Below, piece after piece: positions 1 through 7,714 of a stretch of DNA of 17,751 bases. A program made the position numbers and the translations under genes. The notes beneath the pieces were generated by a model. The model was not told where the DNA came from and made no database searches. It was given only the letters and a program-made list of their open reading frames with translations. Source of the DNA: Chloroflexota bacterium (lineage in GTDB: Bacteria > Chloroflexota > Anaerolineae > Caldilineales > Caldilineaceae); the NCBI GenBank assembly GCA_003577365.1, contig QEUY01000007.1:1-17751 (forward strand), in the 5' to 3' direction. Position 1 is the stretch's first letter. Every line of letters starts with the position of its first letter.

Positions 1-1122
1 GTGGGCGAGCAACTGCGCCCGCGCTTTATCGGCGGCAACCCGCCCGATGTGATCGACAACAGCGGCGCGGGCAACCTGGACCGGGCCGCACTCGTGGCGG
101 AAGGCCAGTTGCTCGACCTGGCGCCGCTCTTCAATGCGCCGTCGCTGGACACCCCCGGCAAGACCTTTGGCGAGACACTCTTCCCCGGCTCTCAGAACGA
201 CGGCAAGTGGGGTGGTGTCCAGTATGAACTCATGATGGCCTACACCGTCGCCGGCATCTGGCACAGCCAGACGCTGTTCGAAGAGAAGGGCTGGGAATAT
301 CCCAAAACCTGGGCAGGGATGCTTGATCTCTGCGAAACGATCAAGAGCGACGGCATCGCGCCGTGGACCTATCAGGGGCGCTATCCGCAGTATATGAACT
401 TCGGCGTGTTGATGCCGCTGGTTTACAAGAACGGCGGCATACAGGTGATCATCGACATTGACAACCTGGTAGACGGCGCTTGGGAGAACCCGGCGGTGCT
501 GACCTCGCTGCAGCAGATGCAGGAGCTCTACAACCGCGGCTATATCATGGAAGGTACCGAGGGGCTGACGCACACCGAGTCTCAGGCCGAGTGGCTGCAG
601 GGTAAGGCCGTCTTTATCCCCTGCGGCACCTGGCTCGAAAACGAGATGCGCGACATGACCCCGGACAACTTCAACATGGTGGTCAAACCCGTGCCCGGCG
701 CGCAGGACGAAAGCACCTATGCGTCGGTCATGGCGTGGTCGGGCGAGAACTTCATCGTGCCGTCTCAAGCCGTCAACACCATCGGCGGGATGGAATTCCT
801 GCGCTGTCTGATGTCCAAGGAGAACGCCAAGTGGTTCGCCCAGAACGTCAGCGCCATCATGCCGGTCTTTGGCGGCACCGAGGGCATTGAACTGAGTTCG
901 GCCCTCGCCTCGGCCATCGCCATTGCCGAGGCCTCGGGTGAGGCTACCTTCAACGACAACTGGGATTCCTGGTACACGCCGCTCAGTGAGGAGGCGCGCG
1001 ACCGCACCGGCGACCTCATGACCGGACGCATCACGCCGGAGCAGTGGATTGAGGCGGTGCAGGCCAAGGCCGACGAGGTCAAGGCCGACCCGGCGATCCC
1101 GAAGTACGAGCGCAGCGCGTAA
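1..1122 (+). CDS. ngcE: Carbohydrate ABC transporter substrate-binding protein, NgcE-like (5' partial)
   Basis: Extracellular sugar-binding component of an ABC importer, family 1 solute-binding type. The 373 visible residues cover most of the mature protein. The N-terminal signal/lipobox lies left of the window, so the GTG at base 1 is probably an internal Val codon. From memory of the family, the segments GIAPWTYQGRYPQY (about 118-131) and EGTEGLTHTESQAEWLQGKA (about 184-203), followed by FIPCGTWLENEM, match the N-acetylglucosamine/diacetylchitobiose-binding NgcE subfamily rather than generic maltose-type proteins. Two permease genes follow on the same strand, as in ngcEFG operons. No ATPase gene is present, and such systems usually share a distant MsiK-type ATPase. 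The likely role is capture of GlcNAc or chitin oligosaccharides. The family is sure; the exact ligand is inferred. Confidence 0.8.
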   Translation: MGEQLRPRFIGGNPPDVIDNSGAGNLDRAALVAEGQLLDLAPLFNAPSLDTPGKTFGETLFPGSQNDGKWGGVQYELMMAYTVAGIWHSQTLFEEKGWEYPKTWAGMLDLCETIKSDGIAPWTYQGRYPQYMNFGVLMPLVYKNGGIQVIIDIDNLVDGAWENPAVLTSLQQMQELYNRGYIMEGTEGLTHTESQAEWLQGKAVFIPCGTWLENEMRDMTPDNFNMVVKPVPGAQDESTYASVMAWSGENFIVPSQAVNTIGGMEFLRCLMSKENAKWFAQNVSAIMPVFGGTEGIELSSALASAIAIAEASGEATFNDNWDSWYTPLSEEARDRTGDLMTGRITPEQWIEAVQAKADEVKADPAIPKYERSA

Positions 1123-1142
1123 GTGTCGCAACGGCGGATGGA

Positions 1143-1173
1143 CGAGACCGGTACGCGCCAAGTACCGGTCTCG
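1143..1173 (+). promoter_or_regulatory. 12-bp perfect hairpin after the binding-protein gene
   Basis: Bases 1143-1154 (CGAGACCGGTAC) are the exact reverse complement of 1162-1173, with a 7-base loop. The hairpin starts 20 bases after the ngcE-like stop codon. No T-run follows, so it is not a classical rho-independent terminator. In many sugar ABC operons a hairpin between the binding-protein and permease genes protects the upstream mRNA and lowers permease expression, and that role is inferred here. Confidence 0.55.
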
Positions 1174-1220
1174 CAGGCCTAGTCGTAGCGGCGTATTGTA
1201 CCGCCGATGTATGCCTCAGA

Positions 1221-1379
1221 CGGCGGTATCATTGCTGCGCCTCATCCAGGGTAGGGACAGGCACGAGGGCCTGTCCGCATGTGTGGCAGAGCAGAACGGG
1301 CCGCCATGGGGGGCGGCATGGCCCACGGGCCGCCACGGGGGGCGGCCCCTACTTGCGCGATCAAGCAATGATACCGCCG
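1221..1379. repeat. MITE-like palindromic element with 16-bp terminal inverted repeats
   Basis: Bases 1221-1236 (CGGCGGTATCATTGCT) are the perfect reverse complement of 1364-1379 and bound a 159-base segment. Inside are three short palindromes: 1255-1262 with 1269-1276 (GGACAGGC/GCCTGTCC), 1300-1305 with 1312-1317 (GCCGCC/GGCGGC), and 1327-1334 with 1341-1348 (GGGCCGCC/GGCGGCCC). No coding capacity is apparent and I see no clear target-site duplication. It resembles a non-autonomous miniature element or a composite palindromic intergenic repeat. It lies between the binding-protein and permease genes, within the 326-base gap 1123-1448; the rest of that gap holds the 1143-1173 hairpin and a short inverted repeat (1410-1416 with 1422-1428) just before the permease gene. 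Confidence 0.55.
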
Positions 1380-1448
1380 CCACAAAAATGGCGTGACGTC
1401 TAGACACCACCGGCAAGGCTTTTGCCGGCATGATCGTGGAGATAGCGC

Positions 1449-2324
1449 ATGTATCGTAACAAGTACCGTCTCATCATCCCCTTTCTTGCGCCGTCGCTGA
1501 TCCTCTATCTCACGTTTGTCTTTTACCCCTATGCGCGCGCCATGTACATCAGTTTAACCCAATGGCGCGGGCTGGCGAATCCACCGGTCTTTATCGGGCT
1601 GGGCAACTTTCAGGCGATGCTGAAAGATGATTATTTCTGGAATGCGTTGGGCAACGATGCCTTTTATGTCGTCGTTTTGCCCATCTTCACGCTGGGGATC
1701 GCGCTCTTCTTTGCCTTTCTCTTCACACAAGGGATACGCTTCGCCAAGTTCTTCCGAGTCACCTACTTTTTTCCCCAGGTGATGTCGGTCGTCGCCATCG
1801 GCGTGCTGTGGAGCTTTGTCTATCACCCGACCATCGGCATCCTCAAGTCGCTGCTCAACCTGATCGGCATCAGCAGCCCGCCGGTCTGGCTGGGCAACCC
1901 GGATACCGTGCTGGGCGCGATTGCCGCGGTGACCATCTGGCAGGCGGTCGGCTTCTATATGGTGTTGTTTATCGCCGCCATGGAGTCGATCCCCTCGACT
2001 TACTATGAAGCGGCGGCGCTCGACGGCGCGTCGCGCTGGCGCATCTTCTGGACGATCACCCTCCCGCTGATCTGGGACACGCTGCAGACCGCCATCATCT
2101 TTATCATGATCGGCGCCACCAACATGTTCACGATCACCATGACCATGACCGAAGGTGGCCCCAGCCGCGCCTCCGAGGTGCTATCAACTTATCTCTATAA
2201 CGAGGCCTTTATCAACAGCAAGTTCGGCTATGGCACCGCCATCGCCGTGGCGCTCTTCTTCATTACGCTGTTGATCTCGGTCGTCTTGACCCGGCTGCTG
2301 CGCCGCGAGAGTTTGGAGTATTGA
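1449..2324 (+). CDS. ngcF: Carbohydrate ABC transporter permease, NgcF-like
   Basis: Inner membrane channel subunit (MalF/UgpA-type, binding-protein-dependent transport family) pairing with the next gene. The 291 residues contain about six hydrophobic helices, beginning with IPFLAPSLILYLTFVFYPYA near residues 10-29. The cytoplasmic EAA loop, which docks on the ATPase, reads YYEAAALDGASRWRIFWTIT near residue 180. GGAG at 1438-1441 lies 7 bases before the ATG and fixes the start. It is one base from the downstream permease gene, so the two are cotranscribed. The substrate (GlcNAc or chitobiose) is inferred from the adjacent NgcE-like binding protein; the sequence of the permease alone supports only sugar specificity. 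Confidence 0.8.
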   Translation: MYRNKYRLIIPFLAPSLILYLTFVFYPYARAMYISLTQWRGLANPPVFIGLGNFQAMLKDDYFWNALGNDAFYVVVLPIFTLGIALFFAFLFTQGIRFAKFFRVTYFFPQVMSVVAIGVLWSFVYHPTIGILKSLLNLIGISSPPVWLGNPDTVLGAIAAVTIWQAVGFYMVLFIAAMESIPSTYYEAAALDGASRWRIFWTITLPLIWDTLQTAIIFIMIGATNMFTITMTMTEGGPSRASEVLSTYLYNEAFINSKFGYGTAIAVALFFITLLISVVLTRLLRRESLEY

Positions 2325-2325
2325 G

Positions 2326-3219
2326 ATGGCTACCGAAGCACTTGCCAAACAGAGCGAGAGCCAAGCGCGGGTGCGCTACCGCGCCGGTTGGGGCACGAGG
2401 CTCTCCGGCATTCTGCTCCAGGCGCTGCTGTGGCTCTGGGCCTTGATCGTGATCTTCCCCATGGTCTGGCTGCTCTATTCCTCGTTCAAGACCGACCAAG
2501 AGATCTTCTTCAGCCCGTGGACGTTGCCCGCAGCACTGCAATGGGACAACTTCCGCCGCGGCTGGGTCGACGCGCACATCGGCGAATACTTCCTCAATAG
2601 CTTTATTGTGGTGCTGCCCTCGCTGGCCTTGATCCTGATCTTCTCGGCCATGACCGCCTATGTGCTGGCGCGCTTCCCCTTCCCCGGCAACCGCGTGATC
2701 TTCTATCTCTTCATGGCCGGGATGCTCTTCCCGGTCTTCCTGGCGCTGATCCCGCTCTTCTTTCTGGTCAAGAACCTCAACATGCTCTCGACCTATCACG
2801 GGCTGATCTTGGTCTATGTGGCCTATTCGCTGCCCTTCAGCGTCTTTTTCTTGACCGGCTTCTTCAAGACCTTGCCGTCGGAGCTGCACGAAGCGGGCAT
2901 CATCGACGGGGCCAATCAGTACCAGGTCTTCTTCCGCATCATGCTGCCGCTGGCGCAGCCGGGGCTGCTCAGCATCGGCATCTTCAACTTCCTAGGCATG
3001 TGGAACCAATATCTGCTGCCCTTGGTGTTGATGACCGACGCCAAACGCTATGTGCTGACCCAAGGGCTGGCCTATATGCTGCACCAGCAGTACTACAAAA
3101 ATGACTGGAGCGCGCTCTTTGCCGCGGTCAGCATGATCATGGTGCCCACGCTCTTGGTCTATGTGATCTTCCAGGGGCAGATCCAGAAGGGCATCACCGT
3201 CGGCGCGCTCAAGGGTTAG
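2326..3219 (+). CDS. ngcG: Carbohydrate ABC transporter permease, NgcG-like
   Basis: Second membrane subunit (MalG-type) of the sugar importer, 297 residues with about six transmembrane helices. The N-terminus has a short charged cytoplasmic segment followed by helix 1 (about 27-50). The EAA loop is LHEAGIIDGANQYQVFFRIM, near residues 186-205, and keeps the conserved EAxxxDGA core. The C-terminus ends in the usual QGQIQKGITVGALKG tail of this subfamily. GGAG at 2315-2318, inside the end of the preceding gene, serves as ribosome binding site. The start is one base after the ngcF-like stop, so translation is probably coupled. With the two preceding genes it forms the importer; no ABC ATPase is encoded nearby. 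Confidence 0.8.
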   Translation: MATEALAKQSESQARVRYRAGWGTRLSGILLQALLWLWALIVIFPMVWLLYSSFKTDQEIFFSPWTLPAALQWDNFRRGWVDAHIGEYFLNSFIVVLPSLALILIFSAMTAYVLARFPFPGNRVIFYLFMAGMLFPVFLALIPLFFLVKNLNMLSTYHGLILVYVAYSLPFSVFFLTGFFKTLPSELHEAGIIDGANQYQVFFRIMLPLAQPGLLSIGIFNFLGMWNQYLLPLVLMTDAKRYVLTQGLAYMLHQQYYKNDWSALFAAVSMIMVPTLLVYVIFQGQIQKGITVGALKG

Positions 3220-3238
3220 CCAGGGCGCGGGCGATCCG

Positions 3239-3727
3239 ATGACAGAGCAATCAATGCCGCCGGTCGCGGCGGCGCTGGCCGCCCAGGGCATCCCCCATCG
3301 CGTCTTTCGCCATGCAGGGCCGGTACATTCTCTGGAGCAGGCGGCGTACGAGCGCGGGCAGCAGCCTGAACAAGTCGTGCGCAGCCTGCTTTTTCGTTTG
3401 GGCGAAGACGACTTTGCCATGGTGTTGGTGGCAGGGCCGGCGCAGGTCTCGTGGCGTGCGCTGCGCCGCTATCTCGGCCAGTCGCGGCTGACCACGGCGA
3501 CCGAGGCCGAAGTGCTGGCCGTGACCGGCTACCCGCGCGGCGCGGTGGCCCCTTTTGGGCTGCGGCGACCTGTGCGCGTGCTGGTCGACCAGAGTGTGAC
3601 GGCCCAGTCCGAGGTGTCGATGGGGTCGGGCGTGCGCGGCGTGGCGGTGATCCTGCGCGCGGCGGATTTGCAGCGGGCGCTGCGCGACGCGGAGATCGGC
3701 AACTTCTGCGACGATCCCGCTCGTTGA
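3239..3727 (+). CDS. YbaK/EbsC-type aminoacyl-tRNA deacylase family protein
   Basis: Single-domain protein of 162 residues, the usual length for YbaK/ProX editing proteins, which hydrolyse mischarged aminoacyl-tRNA such as Cys- or Ala-tRNAPro in the cytoplasm. Family marks are the PRGAVAPFGL segment (about 99-108) and the EVSMGSGVRGV loop (about 125-135). The strand that normally carries the important Lys (family pattern VVKTLxF) reads VVRSLLF here, with Arg at residue 48. That may change or weaken activity, or mark a subfamily. It begins 19 bases after the permease stop and could be read through from that operon, although no functional link is evident. The ribosome binding site is weak. Family assignment is solid; which tRNA it edits cannot be told. 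Confidence 0.82.
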   Translation: MTEQSMPPVAAALAAQGIPHRVFRHAGPVHSLEQAAYERGQQPEQVVRSLLFRLGEDDFAMVLVAGPAQVSWRALRRYLGQSRLTTATEAEVLAVTGYPRGAVAPFGLRRPVRVLVDQSVTAQSEVSMGSGVRGVAVILRAADLQRALRDAEIGNFCDDPAR

Positions 3728-3773
3728 GTACGATTCTCTAACTGCGGTCGAGAGGCGTCTAGGGCCGTGCACG

Positions 3774-4802
3774 ATGGACATGCAGGGAAGCAGTGTTGAC
3801 CGGCTCACGCCGCAGAATTCGCTGCTATTTGACCGGTGGGCAGGCCGGCTGCCGTGGCCGCGCGGCTGGGTGATAGCCGCGAGCGGCGCGCTGTTCCTCG
3901 CCGCGCCGGCCATCATCGGCTATTTGGACGGTGTGCCGCGCCTCTTCACCGATTACCGCGCCCAGTTTATCTATGCGTTCATGTTTGTCTATGTGCTGGC
4001 AGTGGTCCCCCTGGTGCTAGGCACGCGTGAGGAGGTAGCCCAATCCCTGCGCCCCCTGGTACAGTTGGACGACGTGCGCTTCTGCACGCTGGTCGCCGGC
4101 GCGTGTGCGATTCGCCCCGCCGGCGAGATAGGCGCGTTCGGGGTGGGGATGGCTATTGGGCTGGCTATCAATGTCTACTTTGAGCCGCTGCCGGAGCATG
4201 CTCACCTTTTAGACATCTATGCCTACCTGTCGAGGGTGGCGCTCTTTGGCGTCATCGGCTGGACGATCTATGTGCTGATCGCGACGACTCGGCTGACCAA
4301 CGTCCTCCTACGCCAGCCGCTCGACGTCAACATCTTCGACATCAAGCCGTTTGAGCCGATTGGACGGCAGGGCCTCTGGCTGTCGCTTTCCTTGATCGGA
4401 GGGGTCGCACTCAGCCTGTTCTCGGTCTCTTTCCGCAATCGCGCGCTGTGGCTGGAATATTGGATCACCTACAGCGCCGTCATTGCGCTGGCGATCCTGG
4501 TCTTTTTTCTCAATATGCGCCCCGCCCACCGCGTGCTGGCGGCGGCCAAAAGCCGCCAGCTTGCCTATATCGAGCGCAATCTGGCCGAGACCTATGCGCG
4601 CTTTCAGGAACTGCTGGCGGCTGACCGTAACAGCTTTGCCTTGGCGACCCAGATCAACGCCATCGCGGCGATCAAACACGAACTGAAGACGTCCGGCACA
4701 TGGCCGTATAACACAGAGATGCTGAGGACATTGTTCATTTCGGTGCTGGCGCCGCTGTTTGCCGCGTTGGCGCGCATGGCAGAGAGCCTCTTGCGGGGTT
4801 GA
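3774..4802 (+). CDS. Multi-pass membrane protein of unknown function
   Basis: I do not recognise this 342-residue protein. It has about six or seven hydrophobic helices, at roughly 30-50, 64-84, 117-134, 150-171, 200-222, 234-252 and near the C-terminus (about 320-338). Between the last two lies a soluble stretch of about 65 residues, predicted helical, with a Glu/Arg/Ala-rich composition (about 255-310). It ends in a TWPYNTEMLRTL segment just before the final helix that looks like a conserved signature. There is no signal peptide, cofactor motif or transporter motif that I can name. An in-frame ATG two codons downstream (3780) is an alternative start, and neither has a strong ribosome binding site. 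The reading frame is long and has membrane-protein composition, so I regard it as a real gene. Confidence 0.7.
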   Translation: MDMQGSSVDRLTPQNSLLFDRWAGRLPWPRGWVIAASGALFLAAPAIIGYLDGVPRLFTDYRAQFIYAFMFVYVLAVVPLVLGTREEVAQSLRPLVQLDDVRFCTLVAGACAIRPAGEIGAFGVGMAIGLAINVYFEPLPEHAHLLDIYAYLSRVALFGVIGWTIYVLIATTRLTNVLLRQPLDVNIFDIKPFEPIGRQGLWLSLSLIGGVALSLFSVSFRNRALWLEYWITYSAVIALAILVFFLNMRPAHRVLAAAKSRQLAYIERNLAETYARFQELLAADRNSFALATQINAIAAIKHELKTSGTWPYNTEMLRTLFISVLAPLFAALARMAESLLRG

Positions 4803-4887
4803 GCTGCAAAGTTGCGCCCGGTTGGCTATGAATTTATGATCGGCGGCGATCAGATGCTGCGCTTGGTACACAGAGAATAAGGCTGTC

Positions 4888-5532
4888 ATGAATTCATCAC
4901 TTGCAGCGTTGCGCGTTGAATATCGCCGGGGGCGGCTGTTGGAAACAGAGGCCGACGCCGACCCCATGGTCACCTTTGCCGCCTGGTTTGCCGAAGCCCA
5001 GGAGTCCGGGCTGTATGAACCCAACGCCATGACCCTGGCGACTGCCGACGCCGCGGGCCGGCCATCGGCGCGCGTGGTGCTGCTCAAGGGGGTGGACGCG
5101 CGCGGGTTCACCTTCTTTACCAACTATGCCAGCCGCAAGGGGCAAGAGCTGGCCGCGAACCCGTGGGCTGCGCTGTGCTTTTGGTGGGGGCCGCTGGAGC
5201 GCCAGGTGCGCGTGGAAGGCCAGGTGGAGCAGATCAGCGCCGCCGAATCGGATGACTATTTTCGCTCGCGACCGCGCGGCGCGCGGTTGGGGGCGTGGGT
5301 CTCGGCGCAGAGCCAGGTGATCCCCAATCGGCAGGTGTTGGAGCAGCGGCTGGCGCAGCTTGAGGCCGAATACGCCGGGCAGGAGCCGCCGCGCCCTCCC
5401 TATTGGGGCGGCTATCGCCTGCTGCCCAGCGCCTTCGAATTCTGGCAGGGTGGGCTGCACCGGCTGCACGACCGCCTGCACTACACGCGCCTCCCCGACG
5501 CCACCTGGCGGCTGGAGCGGCTCTCGCCCTAG
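4888..5532 (+). CDS. pdxH: Pyridoxamine/pyridoxine 5'-phosphate oxidase
   Basis: FMN-dependent cytoplasmic enzyme that oxidises pyridoxamine or pyridoxine 5'-phosphate to pyridoxal 5'-phosphate with O2, the last step of vitamin B6 synthesis and salvage. The length (214) matches the family. Visible marks in order are the FMN-binding ARVVLLKG (61-68) and FTFFTNYASRKG (74-85), QVRVEG (106-111), WVSAQSQVI (137-145), the GYRLLP segment (175-180), FWQGG (185-189), the substrate-binding RLHDR (192-196) and the terminal ERLSP. The start is set by AAGG at 4879-4882, 5 bases before ATG. The preceding 85 bases contain no gene. It is a complete, ordinary housekeeping gene with no missing key residue that I can see. 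Confidence 0.95.
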   Translation: MNSSLAALRVEYRRGRLLETEADADPMVTFAAWFAEAQESGLYEPNAMTLATADAAGRPSARVVLLKGVDARGFTFFTNYASRKGQELAANPWAALCFWWGPLERQVRVEGQVEQISAAESDDYFRSRPRGARLGAWVSAQSQVIPNRQVLEQRLAQLEAEYAGQEPPRPPYWGGYRLLPSAFEFWQGGLHRLHDRLHYTRLPDATWRLERLSP

Positions 5533-5575
5533 GTGGAAAATAGACCGTAGGTACATCTAGAAACTGAGCAAGACC

Positions 5576-7714
5576 ATGTCACTGCCTCCTGATTATCTGG
5601 AACGGGTCTATGCTGGTGTGCTGGGCAAGCTCATCGGCGTCTATCTGGGCCGCCCGTTTGAAGGCTGGAGCTATGAACGCATCCTGCAGGAACTGGGCGA
5701 GATCGAATACTATGTGCATGAACGGCTGGGCGTGCCGTTGATCGTCACCGACGACGATATTTCGGGGACCTTTACCTTTCTGCGCGCCCTGCCCGACTAC
5801 GCCAACCGCCGCGACCTGACCCCGGCGCAGATCGGCCAGACCTGGCTCAACTATATTGTCGAGCGTCGCACGATCCTCTGGTGGGGCGGGCTGGGCAACT
5901 CCACCGAGCATACCGCCTTTCTGCGCCTCAAGCACGGCATCCCCGCCCCGCAGAGCGGCGCCATCGCCACCAACGGCCAGGTCGTCGCCGAACAGATCGG
6001 CGCGCAGATCTTTATCGACGGCTGGGCGATGGTCGCGCCCGGCGACCCCGAACTGGCCGCCGACCTGGCGCGGCGCGCCGCCAGCGTGAGCCACGACGGC
6101 GAAGCCATCTACGGCGCGCAGGTGCTGGCGGCCATGGAAGCGCTGGCCTTTGTCGAGTCCGATATCGACACGCTGCTCGACACGGCGGTGGCGCTGCTCG
6201 CGCGCGATTCGGTCATCTACCGCATGATCGAGGACATCCGCGGCTGGCACGCCGGCGAAGCCGACTGGCGCAAGACGCGCGCCCAGATCGCGGCGCACTA
6301 TGGCTACGATCAATATGGCGGCAACTGCCACATGATCCCAAACCACGGGCTGATCGTCCATGCGCTGCTGCACGGCGCGGGCGACTTCCAGCAGTCGCTC
6401 AAGATCGTCAACACCTGCGGCTGGGACACCGACTGCAACTCCGGCAACCTGGGCTGTCTGCTCGGCATCCGCAATGGGCTGGCCGCGCTCGACTGCAGCG
6501 GGCCGGATTGGCGTGGGCCGGTGGCCGACCGCATGTATCTGCCCACGGCAGACGGCGGGCGCGCCATCAGCGACGCCGTGCAGGAGAGCTATCACGTGGT
6601 CAACATCGGGCGCGCCTTGGCAGGTGAGCCGTCGTTGGCTCCTAAGGAGGGGGCGCGCTTCCATTTTGAACTGCCTGGATCGGTGCAGGGCTTCCAGCCA
6701 GAGGAGAGCGCGGCGGTGCGCGGGGTGGCGGCGGTCGAAAATGTGCCGGGCCACAGCCGCCGCGGCCAGCGCAGCCTGGCGATCCGCTATCGAGGCTTGG
6801 CCCCTGGCCGGGCGGCGCGCGTCGCCACGCCGGTCTTTATCCCCTCCGCCGCAGTGGCCGACTATTTCAGCCGCCGCGGCTATGCGCTGCTGGCCTCGCC
6901 CCAGCTTTACCCAGGGCAGACGCTGCGTGCCGGTCTGGCGATGGACGCGGCCAACGGCCAGAGCGTGCGCGGCAACCTCTATGTCCAGGTCTACGGCGCG
7001 CACGATGCGCTCGAACTGCTGCGCGGGCCGGGAGTCGACCTCGCCCCCGGCGCACAGCAGGAGCTAGAATGGACGCTGCCCGACACACAGGGCGCGCCCA
7101 TCGCCGCGGTGGGCGTCGAACTGCGCTCGGATCCCGGTCGACACGGCCGCGCCGACGGCATCGGCTATCTTGATTATCTCACCTGGGAAGGCGCGCCGCA
7201 GGTGACGCTGCGCCGCCCCAGTTGGGAGGGAGAGATGTGGCGGCACGCCTGGGTCAACGGCATCGACCAGTATGAGCACCGCTGGCCCGAATCCTTCCGC
7301 CTGGCACAAAACGAAGGCCGTGGGCTGTTGATCACCGGCACGCGTGACTGGACCGACTACGCCGTCCAGGCGACCGTGCGCCCGCACCTGGTCAGGTCCG
7401 GCGGTATTGCGGGCCGCGTGCAGGGGATGCGCCGCTTCTATGCGCTGCTGCTCTGTGATGACCAGACGGTGCGGCTCGTCAAGGCCCTGGATGGCGACAC
7501 CGTCTTGGCGCAAGCGCCGCTGGCCTGGCGTTTTGGCGGCGACTATGACCTGCGGCTGGTGGTGCAGGGCAACACGATCGTAGGCTATGTAGACGGGCAG
7601 GAGGTGGTGCGCGCCGTCGACGCCGACCGCCCATTGGAAGGTGGCGGCGTCGCCCTGGTGGTAGAGGAAGGGCGAATGGCGACCGAGGCGGTGGGCGTGG
7701 GCAGCCCTAGCTAA
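5576..7714 (+). CDS. ADP-ribosylglycohydrolase family protein with beta-rich C-terminal domain(s)
   Basis: Large (712 residues) two-part protein. Residues 1 to about 340 are an ADP-ribosylglycohydrolase (DraG/ARH-like) domain, an all-alpha fold that cleaves ADP-ribosyl or related N-/O-glycosidic bonds using two Mg2+. The metal-binding motifs are visible as TDDD (58-61), HDGE (173-176) and DTDCNSGNLG (284-293), so the site looks intact. From about residue 360 the chain is beta-strand-rich, and its end (about 590-705) resembles a laminin-G/concanavalin-like jelly roll (WTDYAVQATVRP, then GGIAGRVQGMRRFYALLL). No signal peptide is seen, so it probably acts in the cytoplasm. The real substrate is open: members with such extensions near sugar importers may act on nucleosides or glycosides. 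Its 3' end overlaps the convergent Uma2 gene by 8 bases. Confidence 0.82.
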   Translation: MSLPPDYLERVYAGVLGKLIGVYLGRPFEGWSYERILQELGEIEYYVHERLGVPLIVTDDDISGTFTFLRALPDYANRRDLTPAQIGQTWLNYIVERRTILWWGGLGNSTEHTAFLRLKHGIPAPQSGAIATNGQVVAEQIGAQIFIDGWAMVAPGDPELAADLARRAASVSHDGEAIYGAQVLAAMEALAFVESDIDTLLDTAVALLARDSVIYRMIEDIRGWHAGEADWRKTRAQIAAHYGYDQYGGNCHMIPNHGLIVHALLHGAGDFQQSLKIVNTCGWDTDCNSGNLGCLLGIRNGLAALDCSGPDWRGPVADRMYLPTADGGRAISDAVQESYHVVNIGRALAGEPSLAPKEGARFHFELPGSVQGFQPEESAAVRGVAAVENVPGHSRRGQRSLAIRYRGLAPGRAARVATPVFIPSAAVADYFSRRGYALLASPQLYPGQTLRAGLAMDAANGQSVRGNLYVQVYGAHDALELLRGPGVDLAPGAQQELEWTLPDTQGAPIAAVGVELRSDPGRHGRADGIGYLDYLTWEGAPQVTLRRPSWEGEMWRHAWVNGIDQYEHRWPESFRLAQNEGRGLLITGTRDWTDYAVQATVRPHLVRSGGIAGRVQGMRRFYALLLCDDQTVRLVKALDGDTVLAQAPLAWRFGGDYDLRLVVQGNTIVGYVDGQEVVRAVDADRPLEGGGVALVVEEGRMATEAVGVGSPS

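Noticed and set aside
5579..7003. 474-codon minus-strand open frame opposite the ADP-ribosylglycohydrolase
   Set aside because: Low-complexity Ala/Arg/Val/Gly composition and no motifs; the plus strand carries intact catalytic motifs.
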